A DNA stretch of 64,000 nucleotides from the NCBI RefSeq assembly GCF_014145395.1, contig NZ_JACHTE010000006.1, positions 124,001-188,000 on the forward strand. Reading direction: 5' to 3'. The notes beneath the pieces are model-generated. The model saw only the letters and a program-made list of their open reading frames with translations, made no database searches and had not been told where the DNA came from. This DNA is from Marilutibacter penaei. Lineage in GTDB: Bacteria > Pseudomonadota > Gammaproteobacteria > Xanthomonadales > Xanthomonadaceae. Position numbers and translations under genes: made by a program. Numbering within the stretch: the stretch's first letter is position 1; the number at the start of each line of letters is the position of its first letter. Below, piece after piece: positions 45,318-53,635 of the stretch.

Positions 45318-46217
45318 TCAGCGTCTACGGAACTCCGGCCGATCCACTATTGTCGACCCTTGCTTCGGATGCCCACTAGACGTCGCAGGATTGCCCATAG
45401 AGTTCCACAATGCCCGAAGCTCCCCTTCACAGTATTGGGAAACCCGCTGTGACTCATCGCTCCCTTCCACCCCCTCCAGCAGATCTGAAATGTGCGCCGC
45501 AACGTCGATGCCTGCTGAGTTAGATGCGAGCACGCCATCTGGCAAAGAACTGGAGTCTTGTACGCGACCGATCGCCAACCACGTGGGATCGATTCCCCCA
45601 AGGACATTCCAGGCCGCGCAATAGCCAGCCGTGTGCGCCAACCGTTCTTCGTCAGTCTTCTTAATGGAAGATCCAGCTAAGTCGATAGCCAGATGAACAA
45701 ATTCATGTGCCAGCGTTATCGTTACTGCTCTTTCGATATCCAATCGCATAGAGCTCTCGCGATAGCCTTTGGCATACAAAGGACGGATCGGCCTCCATGC
45801 AATTAGTGAGAGATCACGCACCTCGAAGCCCCATCCGCCCGGCGCTAGACGCATGCGTGGCGAAATTGCTTCTCTGGTGATCCCAGTGACGTCCGCCATG
45901 TATGACAACGTGCTCGCGCCGTGTCGACAGGCCTGCGTCGCAGTTTCGGTAGGGACGTCGCTTTCTATCCAAGATAGTTCAAACGCTGCATTCTGGGCGA
46001 AGCACTCAAGGGTGCGAGTACCCGACCAGCTTCGGTGCCCCGGGCCAGGCAAGACAGAGTAGGTCTCGATGTATGCAAGCGGTCCGATAGACTTCTTGCT
46101 AGTGGCGACGGCGCCTTGTTCGGCTACCTGTTCCAAAACTCGGGGTGGCATGGAGATGCACCCCGATGCGAAAGCTGTCGCCACACCGACGGTAAGGAAC
46201 GCCAGGTAGCGCCTCAC
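45318..46217 (-). CDS. Orphan lipoprotein with HExxH motif
   Basis: 299 residues from a GTG at 46217; no good ribosome site is seen. The lipobox F-A-S-G-C places the lipidated cysteine at residue 20. H171-E-F-V-H175 sits in a hydrophobic helix (T-I-T-L-A-H-E-F-V-H-L-A-I-D), as in zinc metallopeptidases. Candidate third ligands lie 12-20 residues on (D-E-E, H). No family beyond that is recognised. Base composition is clearly less GC-rich than its neighbours and codons such as ATA, AGT and TTA appear, suggesting recent acquisition. It is isolated between the repeat array and a gene-poor stretch. Function unknown; a zincin-like peptidase is possible. Confidence 0.7.
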   Translation of the reverse strand: MRRYLAFLTVGVATAFASGCISMPPRVLEQVAEQGAVATSKKSIGPLAYIETYSVLPGPGHRSWSGTRTLECFAQNAAFELSWIESDVPTETATQACRHGASTLSYMADVTGITREAISPRMRLAPGGWGFEVRDLSLIAWRPIRPLYAKGYRESSMRLDIERAVTITLAHEFVHLAIDLAGSSIKKTDEERLAHTAGYCAAWNVLGGIDPTWLAIGRVQDSSSLPDGVLASNSAGIDVAAHISDLLEGVEGSDESQRVSQYCEGELRALWNSMGNPATSSGHPKQGSTIVDRPEFRRR

Positions 46218-46734
46218 TGAAGACTACGATGCCCAGTGGTTAAGCGCCCCTTGTCGCCCAATGCGCGAAGGTCGCTCAACTCAAACGGCTGTACGCGGCC
46301 CATAGATTACCTTCTCCTCATTGAACGCGCCCATGAGATCGCGCCTTCCTTGGCACAATCACGATCAAGCTACTGGCAGATCGTAGCTTCCTACACCTGG
46401 ACCGACCAGAGTTCCGTAGACACTCGGTTGCCGCTTTGCGCGTAGCGCCGTTCGAACTTTACGGGTGACACCCCAGTTCGGACGCCGAGCGTCCGCTTTG
46501 GGTCGGAAGCTGCCCGTCCGTATGGCAAGTGGTCAGGTCCTGGCGCCTCCGTGATCGAATCATATGCACACAGGGGCTCTGATCGCAGGGCACGCTGACT
46601 CGGATCGCACCAAGGCTTTCGGGCCCGTAGTGACGACGGGCACCAGCCCGGCGCTCTAAGCGATTTCGCTGCCAGTGAGATGTCACGCGGCATATGTGGG
46701 CTTTCGAGCGTCAGACCCGCTAGGCACCCAGCCC
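46218..46734. other. Low-GC stretch without recognisable gene
   Basis: About 520 bp of lower GC than the surroundings. Several short open frames occur on both strands but none has a ribosome site, coding bias or protein features. A short segment at 46491-46510 contains a GCTT...AAGC dyad. It reads as decayed or foreign DNA continuing from the lipoprotein gene. Confidence 0.5.
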
Positions 46735-47118
46735 TCAATCAAGAAACGTCCAGCTGTCCGCGCCGTCGAAGCGCCTGATGGTGACGGCCTCCAGCAGCGC
46801 CGGTTCGAAGTTGCGGAGGTTCACGCCGTGGCGGGCGCCGGGGGTGGCGTCGAGGGGCTCCCAGTGAGTGATGATCCCGCAGGTCCGGCAGCGGACGTTC
46901 CGGAGGGTCCGGTCGCCCCAGACGTAGCTTTCGGTGTGCTCCGGGTGGCCCTGGATGAGGACGGTGCCGAGTTCGAAGTAGGCCCAGATGCCGCCGGTGC
47001 GCCGGCACCAGGAGCAGTTGCAGGAGGTCGCGGTGTCGGGCGCTGCCGGCAGCGTGAGGCGCACGGCGCCGCAATGGCAGGCGCCGTGCAGGGATGCGGG
47101 GGGCTGACTCTCGTCCAT
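46735..47118 (-). CDS. GFA/CENP-V-family zinc protein
   Basis: 127 residues from the Met at 47118 (M-D-E-S-Q-P-P). An upstream in-frame start at 47154 would add 12 unlike residues. Zinc-binding cysteines are in the family order: G-A-C-H-C-G-A-V near the front, C-N-C-S-W-C-R-R, then V-R-C-R-T-C-G near residue 80. The fold is that of glutathione-dependent formaldehyde-activating enzyme (Gfa). Most paralogues do not process formaldehyde and have unknown substrates, so only the family is claimed. Confidence 0.9.
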   Translation of the reverse strand: MDESQPPASLHGACHCGAVRLTLPAAPDTATSCNCSWCRRTGGIWAYFELGTVLIQGHPEHTESYVWGDRTLRNVRCRTCGIITHWEPLDATPGARHGVNLRNFEPALLEAVTIRRFDGADSWTFLD

Positions 47119-47208
47119 CGGCAACACCGCCAGGTCTGGTTCGGCCTGCCGCATCAGTCAGGCCGGGCCACGGGGCGGCTTCTGCTTGGCTGGTGCGTCA
47201 TGGGCGGC

Positions 47209-47550
47209 TCACTGAAGCCCGAGGACAAGCTTCAAGCCGCTGTCCACTTTGTCCATCGCGGCACCCGCCAATGATTTGACCTTGTGGGTGAGGACTGACC
47301 GATCCAGCGTGATCAGCTGCGACACGTTTACGACGGAAGGCTGGGGGAGGCCGGAGTCCGACTTGGCAACGCGCACGTTGCCCGGGGCTTCTGCCAGTGC
47401 CAGGTTGGACGTGATCGCTGCGACGACCACGGTGCTGATCCGGCTGGCATTGAATGGGTTGGACTGGACGACAAGAACTGGACGCTTGTATCCAGGACCC
47501 GAACCCATGGGGTTGGGCAGACTGGCCCACCAGACCTCACCACGCTTCAT
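47209..47550 (-). CDS. MazF/PemK-type endoribonuclease toxin
   Basis: 113 residues from the ATG at 47550. The MazF fold motifs are R-G-E-V-W-W-A-S-L, G-Y-K-R-P-V-L-V-V-Q-S-N-P-F-N (catalytic Arg region), V-V-A-A-I-T-S-N (catalytic Thr/Ser) and V-N-V-S-Q-L-I-T-L-D. It should cleave mRNA when free of antitoxin. The antitoxin gene precedes and overlaps it by 14 bp. Cleavage sequence unknown. Confidence 0.9.
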   Translation of the reverse strand: MKRGEVWWASLPNPMGSGPGYKRPVLVVQSNPFNASRISTVVVAAITSNLALAEAPGNVRVAKSDSGLPQPSVVNVSQLITLDRSVLTHKVKSLAGAAMDKVDSGLKLVLGLQ

Positions 47551-47773
47551 GGCCGACAGCTCCAAGCTGGGCAGCGGCCAGGGCGGGATCGACAGGCTCC
47601 TGCTCCCCGGCATATACGGCGTTGAGTCGCTCGGTCACGAGCGCATCCTGCCGCTTGCCAAGGTATTCCTCGAGAGCCTGCGCGTAGAGCTGACTGCGGG
47701 ACACGCGCAGGCGATGGGCAAGCTTCTCCGCAGCGGCGAAGACCGGGTCCGGGAGCGAGATGGCGACTTTCAT
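47537..47773 (-). CDS. Ribbon-helix-helix antitoxin of the MazF-type toxin
   Basis: 78 residues. It opens with a DNA-binding beta strand (V-A-I-S-L-P-D-P-V-F) followed by two helices (A-A-E-K-L-A-H-R-L-R and S-R-S-Q-L-Y-A-Q-A-L-E-E-Y-L), the CopG/MetJ-type RHH fold. The acidic, flexible C-terminus should bind and block the toxin. It is the first gene of the pair and probably represses its own promoter in the 77 bp upstream. Confidence 0.87.
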   Translation of the reverse strand: MKVAISLPDPVFAAAEKLAHRLRVSRSQLYAQALEEYLGKRQDALVTERLNAVYAGEQEPVDPALAAAQLGAVGHEAW

Positions 47774-47850
47774 GGCCGAACGGTATCACCATGGTATGAA
47801 CATCGCAACGCCCGGTGCTGGATCAAGGCGTGCTGCCCCGCGCCCCCGGG

Positions 47851-48471
47851 CTACAGCAGCAGCGGCGGCTGCGCGGGTTCGATGGTGCCTTCGCCGCGCA
47901 TGACGCGCTTGTACTCGGCGCGCGACACCGACACGTAGCGGTCGTTGCCGCCGATTTCGACCTGCGGGCCGTCCTGCACCGCGCGGCCGGCGGTGTCGAC
48001 GCGCACGGTCATGGTCGCCTTGCTGCCGGTGTGGCAGATGGTCTTGATCTCGCTGAGTTCGTCGGCCCAGGCGAGCAGGTGCATGCTGCCTTCGAACAGT
48101 TCGCCGCGGAAGTCGGTGCGCAGGCCGTAGCACAGCACCGGGATGCCCAGCGCGTCGACCACTTCGCTCAGTTGCCAGACCTGCGCGCGGGTCAGGAACT
48201 GCGCTTCGTCGACCAGCACGCAATGCAGGCGGCCGTGCGTGTCGATGTCGCTGCGCACGCGTTCGAGCAGGTCGTCGCGCGGGCCGAAGGCGAGCGCGTC
48301 GGCGGCCAGCCCGATCCGCGAGGCCACCCGCCCTTCGCCGGCGCGGTCGTCCAGGCGCGGCGTGAGGATCGCCACGCGCATGCCGCGCTCGCGGTAGTTG
48401 TGCGCGGACTGCAGCAGGGTGGTGGTCTTACCGGCGTTCATCGCCGAGTAGTAGAAGTACAGCTTGGCCAT
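47851..48471 (-). CDS. tdk: Thymidine kinase
   Basis: 206 residues from the Met at 48471. Type II thymidine kinase: P-loop [18 protein letters not shown] (catalytic Glu and Walker B) and the thymidine lasso near the C-terminus. The usual C-terminal zinc-lid sequence C-R-K-H reads S-R-A-E here, and only one cysteine is present at the other zinc half-site, so the lid probably lacks zinc. Salvages thymidine to dTMP. Confidence 0.95.
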   Translation of the reverse strand: MAKLYFYYSAMNAGKTTTLLQSAHNYRERGMRVAILTPRLDDRAGEGRVASRIGLAADALAFGPRDDLLERVRSDIDTHGRLHCVLVDEAQFLTRAQVWQLSEVVDALGIPVLCYGLRTDFRGELFEGSMHLLAWADELSEIKTICHTGSKATMTVRVDTAGRAVQDGPQVEIGGNDRYVSVSRAEYKRVMRGEGTIEPAQPPLLL

Positions 48472-48516
48472 GGCGGCAGTGTAGGGCGGGCCACCGCCCG
48501 CCGTCACCGCGCCGGC

Positions 48517-49398
48517 TCAGGCCGTGCGGCGCCGCGCGCGCGCCGCCATGCCTTCGGCCCAGCGCTGCGCCATCGCCGGCGACGTGGTGCACACGGCGTC
48601 GTCGGTGACGGTGGTGACCGCGCGTTCGAGCAGCTGGATGTCGGCCTCGTGCTGGCGCGCGACGTGCGGGTCCTCGAAGAACACCACGCGCTGGCAGCGC
48701 TTCTCCAGCACGCGGTCGGCGATCTGCGCGTCGCCGCCCAGCGGGCCGCTCTCGTAGCGATGCACCCACGGGGTGTCGGCGGGCCAGCCGCGGCTCCAGG
48801 CCAGCTCGTTGAGGCGTTGTCCGGTGGTACCGGTGCCGACCCGGCGCGCGAACCGCGACAGCAGGTCGAAGTGCTCGCCGGCGAAGGCCAGCATGGCCGC
48901 CTTCATCGCGTCATGCGCGATCAGCGCCAGCGTCTGCCCTTCCGGACTGAAGAAGCGGTCGGCCGCCGGGTCCGGCTCCAGCCCCGCCAGCACCCGCTCC
49001 TGTTCGATCCAGTCGCGCGCCGAGGCCACGGTGGAAATGAAGGGCTTGCCGTGGATCACGCACTGCCGCTTCAGCGCCACCGCCTCGGGGAAGGTCGAGG
49101 AGGGGTCGACCGGGTCGATCAGGTAGATCGCACCGTCCAGCCGTCGCGTGTCCTCCTCCAGCCCGACCACCTCGGCGACCAGCTTCATCAGCCCGCCTTC
49201 GCGGCCATACGGGTAACGCTTCAGCCCGCGATACCCGCCCAGCATGCCGGCGGCGACGATCGCATCGTGCGTCCGCCCGACCGCATGCAGGTCCAGCTGC
49301 AGGTCGCGGATGCCCGACTCGCAAGCGCGCAGCCATCTGAACAGGGCGGCGTCCTCGGTGGCGTGGTGCAGGCGGTTGGCGGCCAGGCCGATGCGCAT
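48517..49398 (-). CDS. Duplicated methylglyoxal-synthase-like protein
   Basis: 293 residues, about twice the length of MgsA (about 150). The C-terminal half (about 145-280) is a methylglyoxal synthase domain: A-H-D near its start, T-G-T-T-G phosphate loop, S-G-P-L-G-G-D with the catalytic Asp, and R-Q-H-E-A-D preserving the His and Asp found in E. coli MgsA. The N-terminal half (R-I-G-L-A-A-N to about 130, with Y-L-I-D-P-V-D-P-S-S-T) looks like a diverged second copy lacking the T-G-T-T-G loop. It probably converts dihydroxyacetone phosphate to methylglyoxal, but the extra domain could be regulatory. Start 49398 precedes the first domain. Confidence 0.8.
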   Translation of the reverse strand: MRIGLAANRLHHATEDAALFRWLRACESGIRDLQLDLHAVGRTHDAIVAAGMLGGYRGLKRYPYGREGGLMKLVAEVVGLEEDTRRLDGAIYLIDPVDPSSTFPEAVALKRQCVIHGKPFISTVASARDWIEQERVLAGLEPDPAADRFFSPEGQTLALIAHDAMKAAMLAFAGEHFDLLSRFARRVGTGTTGQRLNELAWSRGWPADTPWVHRYESGPLGGDAQIADRVLEKRCQRVVFFEDPHVARQHEADIQLLERAVTTVTDDAVCTTSPAMAQRWAEGMAARARRRTA

Positions 49399-49474
49399 GG
49401 GCGGTTCCGACAGTGGGGTGGGGCCAGTGTACGGGCCCACCCGCTACACTGTCCGCCGCTCCAGGAAGTCCCGC

Positions 49475-51457
49475 ATGCACGGCCTCAACCCCCCCCAGCG
49501 CGCCGCCGTCCTCCACACCGACGGCCCCCTGCTCGTGCTCGCCGGCGCCGGCAGCGGCAAGACCCGCGTCATCGTCGAAAAGATCGCCCACCTGATCGCC
49601 AGCGGCCGCATGCCCGCACGGCGCATCGCCGCGATCACCTTCACCAACAAGTCCGCCAAGGAGATGAAGGAGCGTGTCGCCAAGCGCATCAAGGGCGACG
49701 CTGCCGAGGGCCTGACCGTCTGCACCTTCCACGCGCTCGGCCTGCGGATGCTGCAGATCGACCATGCCAAGGTCGGGCTGCGCCGCGGCTTCTCCGTCTT
49801 CGATGCCGACGACACCGCCGCCCAGCTCAAGGACCTGCTGCCGCCCGGCAGCAAGCCGGACGTGCTGGACAACGCCCGCAACCTGGTCTCGCGCGCCAAG
49901 AACGCCGGTCTGTCGCCCGAACAGGCGCTGGCGGTCGCGCGCAGCCCGCGCGAGGTCGAGGCGGCGCAGCTGTACGCGCGCTACCAGGCGCGGCTGACGA
50001 CCTTCAACGCCGTCGACTTCGACGACCTGATCCGCCTGCCCGTGGAACTGCTGGAGAACGACGAGGACGCCCGCCTCGGCTGGCGCGAGCGCATCGGCTA
50101 CCTGCTGGTCGACGAGTGCCAGGACACCAACGACGCCCAGTACCGGTTGCTGAAGGCGATTGCCGGCCCGGCCGGGCTGTTCACCTGCGTCGGCGACGAC
50201 GACCAGTCGATCTACGCCTGGCGCGGCGCCAACCCGGACAACCTGCTGTCGCTGGGCACCGACTACCCGGCGCTGAAGGTGGTCAAGCTCGAGCAGAACT
50301 ACCGCTGCTCCAACCGCGTGCTGCGCGCGGCCAACGCGCTGATCGCGCACAATCCACACGAGCACCTCAAGACCCTGTGGAGCGACAACGCCGACGGCGA
50401 GCGCATCCGCATCTGGGAATGCCGCGATGGCGCGCACGAGGCGGAGAAGGTCGCCGCCGAGATCCACTTCATCGCCACCGCGAAGCAGGCGCCGTGGAGC
50501 GACTTCTGCATCCTGTTCCGCAGCAACCACCAGAGCCGCGCGCTGGAAAAGGCCCTGCAGCTGCTGCGCGTGCCCTACCACCTGACCGGCGGCACCGCGT
50601 TCCTGGAGCGGGGCGAGGTCAAGGACGCGCTGGCCTGGCTGCGCCTGGTCGCCAACCCGGACGACGACGCGGCCTTCCTGCGCGCGGTGCAGGCGCCGCG
50701 CCGCGAGGTCGGTGCCACCACGCTGGCCAAGCTGGCCGAGATGGCGCAGAAGGTGCACATGCCGATGTCGCGCGCCGCCGAGTCGGTCGGCGTGCTCAAG
50801 CAGCTGGCGCCGCGCGCGGGCAACGCGCTGGATGGCTTCGTCGGCATCGTCCGCTCGCTGCGTGCCGACGCCCAGCGCCTGCCGCCGTCCGAGCTGGTGC
50901 GCGTGCTGGCCGAGAAGAGCGGGCTGCTCGCCTCGATCCGTGCGCAGTGCAAGGACGAGGCGACCTTCCAGCGCCGCAAGGTGAACCTGGAAGAGCTGGC
51001 GGACTGGTTCGAAGGCGGCAAGGCCAGCGGCCCCGGTGAACTCGCCGCGCAGCTCGCCCTGCTGTCGCACGCCGACAAGGGCGAGGCGGGCAACCAGGTG
51101 CGGCTGATGAGCCTGCACGCGGCGAAGGGGCTGGAGTTCCGCTACGTCTTCATCGTCGGCATGGACGACGGCACCCTGCCGCACGAGGTCGCGGTGGAAG
51201 AGGGCAGCCTGGAAGAAGAGCGCCGCCTGCTCTACGTGGGCATCACCCGTGCGAAGGAACAGCTGTGGCTGTCGCACAGCCGGGAGACCCAGCGCTGGGG
51301 CGACCGCATCCGGCTCAGGCCCAGCCGCTTCTTCGACGAGTTGCCCAGTGCCGAGATCCAGCGCGATGGCGCCGATCCCGAGGCGGACGCCGTGCGCAAG
51401 CAGGAGCGCGCACAGGCCGGGCTGGCGGCGATCCGCGCGCTGCTGGACGAGGGCTGA
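49475..51457 (+). CDS. rep: ATP-dependent DNA helicase Rep
   Basis: 660 residues (E. coli Rep 673). SF1A helicase motifs in order: L-N-P-P-Q-R-A-A-V (Q motif), G-A-G-S-G-K-T (I), D-E-C-Q-D-T-N (II), V-G-D-D-D-Q-S-I-Y-A-W-R-G-A (III), L-E-Q-N-Y-R-C (IV), S-L-H-A-A-K-G-L-E-F (V) and V-G-I-T-R-A-K-E (VI). D-D-D-Q-S-I-Y and the length fit Rep rather than UvrD. It helps replication forks restart past protein blocks. Divergent from the methylglyoxal-synthase-like gene, 76 bp apart. Confidence 0.95.
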   Translation: MHGLNPPQRAAVLHTDGPLLVLAGAGSGKTRVIVEKIAHLIASGRMPARRIAAITFTNKSAKEMKERVAKRIKGDAAEGLTVCTFHALGLRMLQIDHAKVGLRRGFSVFDADDTAAQLKDLLPPGSKPDVLDNARNLVSRAKNAGLSPEQALAVARSPREVEAAQLYARYQARLTTFNAVDFDDLIRLPVELLENDEDARLGWRERIGYLLVDECQDTNDAQYRLLKAIAGPAGLFTCVGDDDQSIYAWRGANPDNLLSLGTDYPALKVVKLEQNYRCSNRVLRAANALIAHNPHEHLKTLWSDNADGERIRIWECRDGAHEAEKVAAEIHFIATAKQAPWSDFCILFRSNHQSRALEKALQLLRVPYHLTGGTAFLERGEVKDALAWLRLVANPDDDAAFLRAVQAPRREVGATTLAKLAEMAQKVHMPMSRAAESVGVLKQLAPRAGNALDGFVGIVRSLRADAQRLPPSELVRVLAEKSGLLASIRAQCKDEATFQRRKVNLEELADWFEGGKASGPGELAAQLALLSHADKGEAGNQVRLMSLHAAKGLEFRYVFIVGMDDGTLPHEVAVEEGSLEEERRLLYVGITRAKEQLWLSHSRETQRWGDRIRLRPSRFFDELPSAEIQRDGADPEADAVRKQERAQAGLAAIRALLDEG

Positions 51458-51527
51458 GCGGCGCGTCGAAACGTTGTCGTCGGGATCGGCGGCTACACTC
51501 GGGGGCATTCCCGATCCCGGATGTTCC

Positions 51528-52427
51528 ATGTCGAAGCACGCCCTGGCCACGACCGGCCTCCTCGCCAGCCTCCTCGTCCTTGCCGCCTGCCAGCGCGCGC
51601 CGGCGCCGGTCGCGCCGCCCTCGCAGTCCGCGCCTGCGGGCGCCGTGGACGCACCGGCCGACGACAACCTCAATGCGGTGCTGTGGGTGCAGGCCTCGGC
51701 CGAATACCGGGCGCTCACCACGCAGACCTACAAGGCCGCCGCCGACCACCTGGATGCCGCCCTGGCCGAGGCGCACTGGGATGCGCTGGTCCCCGAAGAG
51801 CGCGCCAACGCAGGCACCGGACTCAAGCCCGCCGTGATCATGGACGTCGACGAGACCGTCCTCGACAACGCGCCCTACCAGGCGCGCCTGGTGCGCGACG
51901 GCGCGAGCTACGACGAAGTGAGCTGGGCCGCCTGGGTGGCCGAGAAGCAGGCCGAGGCGGTGCCGGGCGTGGTCGACTTCGCGCGTGCGGCCGCGGCCAA
52001 GGGCGTGACGGTGATCTACCTGTCCAACCGCGCCGAGCACCTGCAGGAGGCGACACTGGCCAACCTGCGCGCCGTCGGCCTGCCGGTGGCGGATGAAAGC
52101 GTGTTCCTCGGCCTCGGCACCCATGTCGAGGGCTGCGAGCAGAACGGCAGCGAGAAGGCCTGCCGCCGCCAGCTCGCCGGCCGCGAGTACCGCGTGCTGA
52201 TGCAGTTCGGCGACCAGCTGGGCGACTTCGTCGAGATCAGCGACAACTCGCCGTCGGGCCGCGCCGCCCTGCTCGACGAATACGGCGACTGGTTCGGCGA
52301 GCGCTGGTGGATGCTGCCCAACCCGACCTACGGCTCGTGGGAGCCGGCCGTGTTCAACAACGACTGGGGCCAGCCGGCCGCCGAGCGCCGCCGCGCCAAG
52401 CGCGCAGCGCTCGATGATGCGCGATGA
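51528..52427 (+). CDS. HAD-type acid phosphatase lipoprotein (e(P4) family)
   Basis: 299 residues. The signal ends in the lipobox L-V-L-A-A-C. The HAD motif I is M-D-V-D-E-T-V-L-D-N, motif II is I-Y-L-S-N-R, and the late motif is S-D-N with nearby Asp. This is the class C / lipoprotein e(P4) layout of outer-membrane or periplasmic phosphatases that remove phosphate from nucleotides such as NMN or nucleoside monophosphates. Monocistronic, followed by the hairpin-rich segment at 52466. Confidence 0.92.
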   Translation: MSKHALATTGLLASLLVLAACQRAPAPVAPPSQSAPAGAVDAPADDNLNAVLWVQASAEYRALTTQTYKAAADHLDAALAEAHWDALVPEERANAGTGLKPAVIMDVDETVLDNAPYQARLVRDGASYDEVSWAAWVAEKQAEAVPGVVDFARAAAAKGVTVIYLSNRAEHLQEATLANLRAVGLPVADESVFLGLGTHVEGCEQNGSEKACRRQLAGREYRVLMQFGDQLGDFVEISDNSPSGRAALLDEYGDWFGERWWMLPNPTYGSWEPAVFNNDWGQPAAERRRAKRAALDDAR

Positions 52428-52465
52428 AAATCAATGGCTTGCAGTCGCTTCATCAAGTGATTGCA

Positions 52466-52583
52466 TAAGATGGCCGGGGCGGCTAGGCTGTCCTCGTCCG
52501 GCCCGAGGGCCGGCGCCATGTCCAAACTGACGTCATCCGGCTCCGGCCGGATTTGAGAGGAGGCTCCGGCCTCCTTTTTCTTT
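52466..52583 (+). ncRNA. Candidate small RNA or attenuated leader, three hairpins ending in a T run
   Basis: Three hairpins follow one another on the plus strand: CCGGCCC with GGGCCGG (52498-52513), ATCCGGC with GCCGGAT (52535-52552), and GGAGGC with GCCTCC (52559-52574), the last followed by TTTTTCTTT. The last is a good intrinsic terminator and could simply end the phosphatase transcript. The two earlier stems and an A/T-richer start near 52440-52470 make an independent RNA possible. No known riboswitch consensus recognised. Confidence 0.4.
52557..52583 (+). terminator. Intrinsic terminator after the phosphatase gene
   Basis: GGAGGC (52559-52564) and GCCTCC (52569-52574) around a 4-base loop, followed by TTTTTCTTT. 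It points at the end of the converging pilus operon. Confidence 0.85.
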
Positions 52584-52606
52584 GCGCGCTACCGGCGACC
52601 GGACGT

Positions 52607-53635
52607 CTAGTACGTCACCGTGACCACGATGGTGTCGCTGTAGCTGCCGGCGGGCACGCTCTGGGGCGCCGGCACGCGGCCGTAGACGGTGATCGACTGC
52701 GCCGTTCCGCTTCCGGTGCCCAGTTCGGTGTCGAGGTTCAGGGTCCTGCCCCAGCGCTGGCTGCGGGCGGCGTTCCGGTAGAGCTCGTAGCGTACGAACT
52801 GCCCGCTGCCGCTGCGCATGCGACGCTGCGTGCCGTTCGCATGCAGGCCATCGTTGAGGCCGAGCTGCCAGGGAGTGCGGCGCGTGCAGGTCAGGCTGAT
52901 GCTGGAGCTCTGGTCGCGGTTGGAGGCGATGAGTCCGGGGACGTTGCCGAAATCCAGGTCGCTGGCGATGCCCAGCTCGCACCGGTCGGGCACGTTCGCG
53001 GTCGCGGTGAACGGGAAGCTGCCGCTGGTACCGCCCCCGTCGCCGCCGGCGGTGCAGGATGCGGGATAGGTGCCGCCGCCCGTGAACAGGCTGACCTCGT
53101 TGTACCGGTACGACAGGCGCGCGTGGCCGGCGCTGAACGTGCTCTGGTAGTTGCCGGAGGCAAGGCCGCTCTGGGCGGGGATGCGGCCGTACAGGGTGAA
53201 CGTCCGGGTGTAGCTGCCCCCGAAGTAGACGCCGTAGGCGAACTGGGCCTGGTACGCGGGCGGCATGTAGGCCGATCCGCCCCACGCCCGGCTGCGGCTG
53301 CCGTCCTCGTAGAACTCGAAGGCGAGGCCGTCGGAATACCCGTTCAACATCCGGCGACCCGCGCTGCTGCCCCCGCTGCCGATGCCGATGTCCAGGCAGG
53401 CGGACACATAGCTGGCCACGAACAGGGCATTCGTGGTGCAGGTGACCGTGATGGTGGCATCGGAGTCGGTATTGCCGGCGGAAGCGACGTTGCCGAACGC
53501 CATGTTGGTGGCGGTCGCGCTGCAGGTCGTCGCCGCCTTCGCGCTGGAGACCAGCCACAGTTGCGAAAGCAGGACGATCAGCCCCAGCACCAGCAAGCGG
53601 GGGGTTTTCGACCACAGGCGTTTCAGCAGGTTCAT
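52607..53635 (-). CDS. Csu-type pilus tip adhesin, two spore-coat-U domains
   Basis: 342 residues. A signal peptide (L-V-L-G-L-I-V-L-L-S-Q-L-W-L-V-S-S-A-K-A) precedes two SCPU domains, about 35-185 and 200-342. Each has paired cysteines and a T-x-T-C-T strand, and the second ends in I-V-V-T-V-T-Y like the pilin at 56731. Two-domain SCPU proteins at the operon end are tip adhesins (CsuE-like) in archaic chaperone-usher pili. The ATG overlaps the usher stop (ATGA). Confidence 0.88.
   Translation of the reverse strand: MNLLKRLWSKTPRLLVLGLIVLLSQLWLVSSAKAATTCSATATNMAFGNVASAGNTDSDATITVTCTTNALFVASYVSACLDIGIGSGGSSAGRRMLNGYSDGLAFEFYEDGSRSRAWGGSAYMPPAYQAQFAYGVYFGGSYTRTFTLYGRIPAQSGLASGNYQSTFSAGHARLSYRYNEVSLFTGGGTYPASCTAGGDGGGTSGSFPFTATANVPDRCELGIASDLDFGNVPGLIASNRDQSSSISLTCTRRTPWQLGLNDGLHANGTQRRMRSGSGQFVRYELYRNAARSQRWGRTLNLDTELGTGSGTAQSITVYGRVPAPQSVPAGSYSDTIVVTVTY

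Noticed and set aside
46218-46734. Integron attC site or small genes in the low-GC gap
   Set aside because: A GCTT...AAGC dyad and several short open frames were seen, but no paired attC core boxes, no integrase and no ribosome sites.
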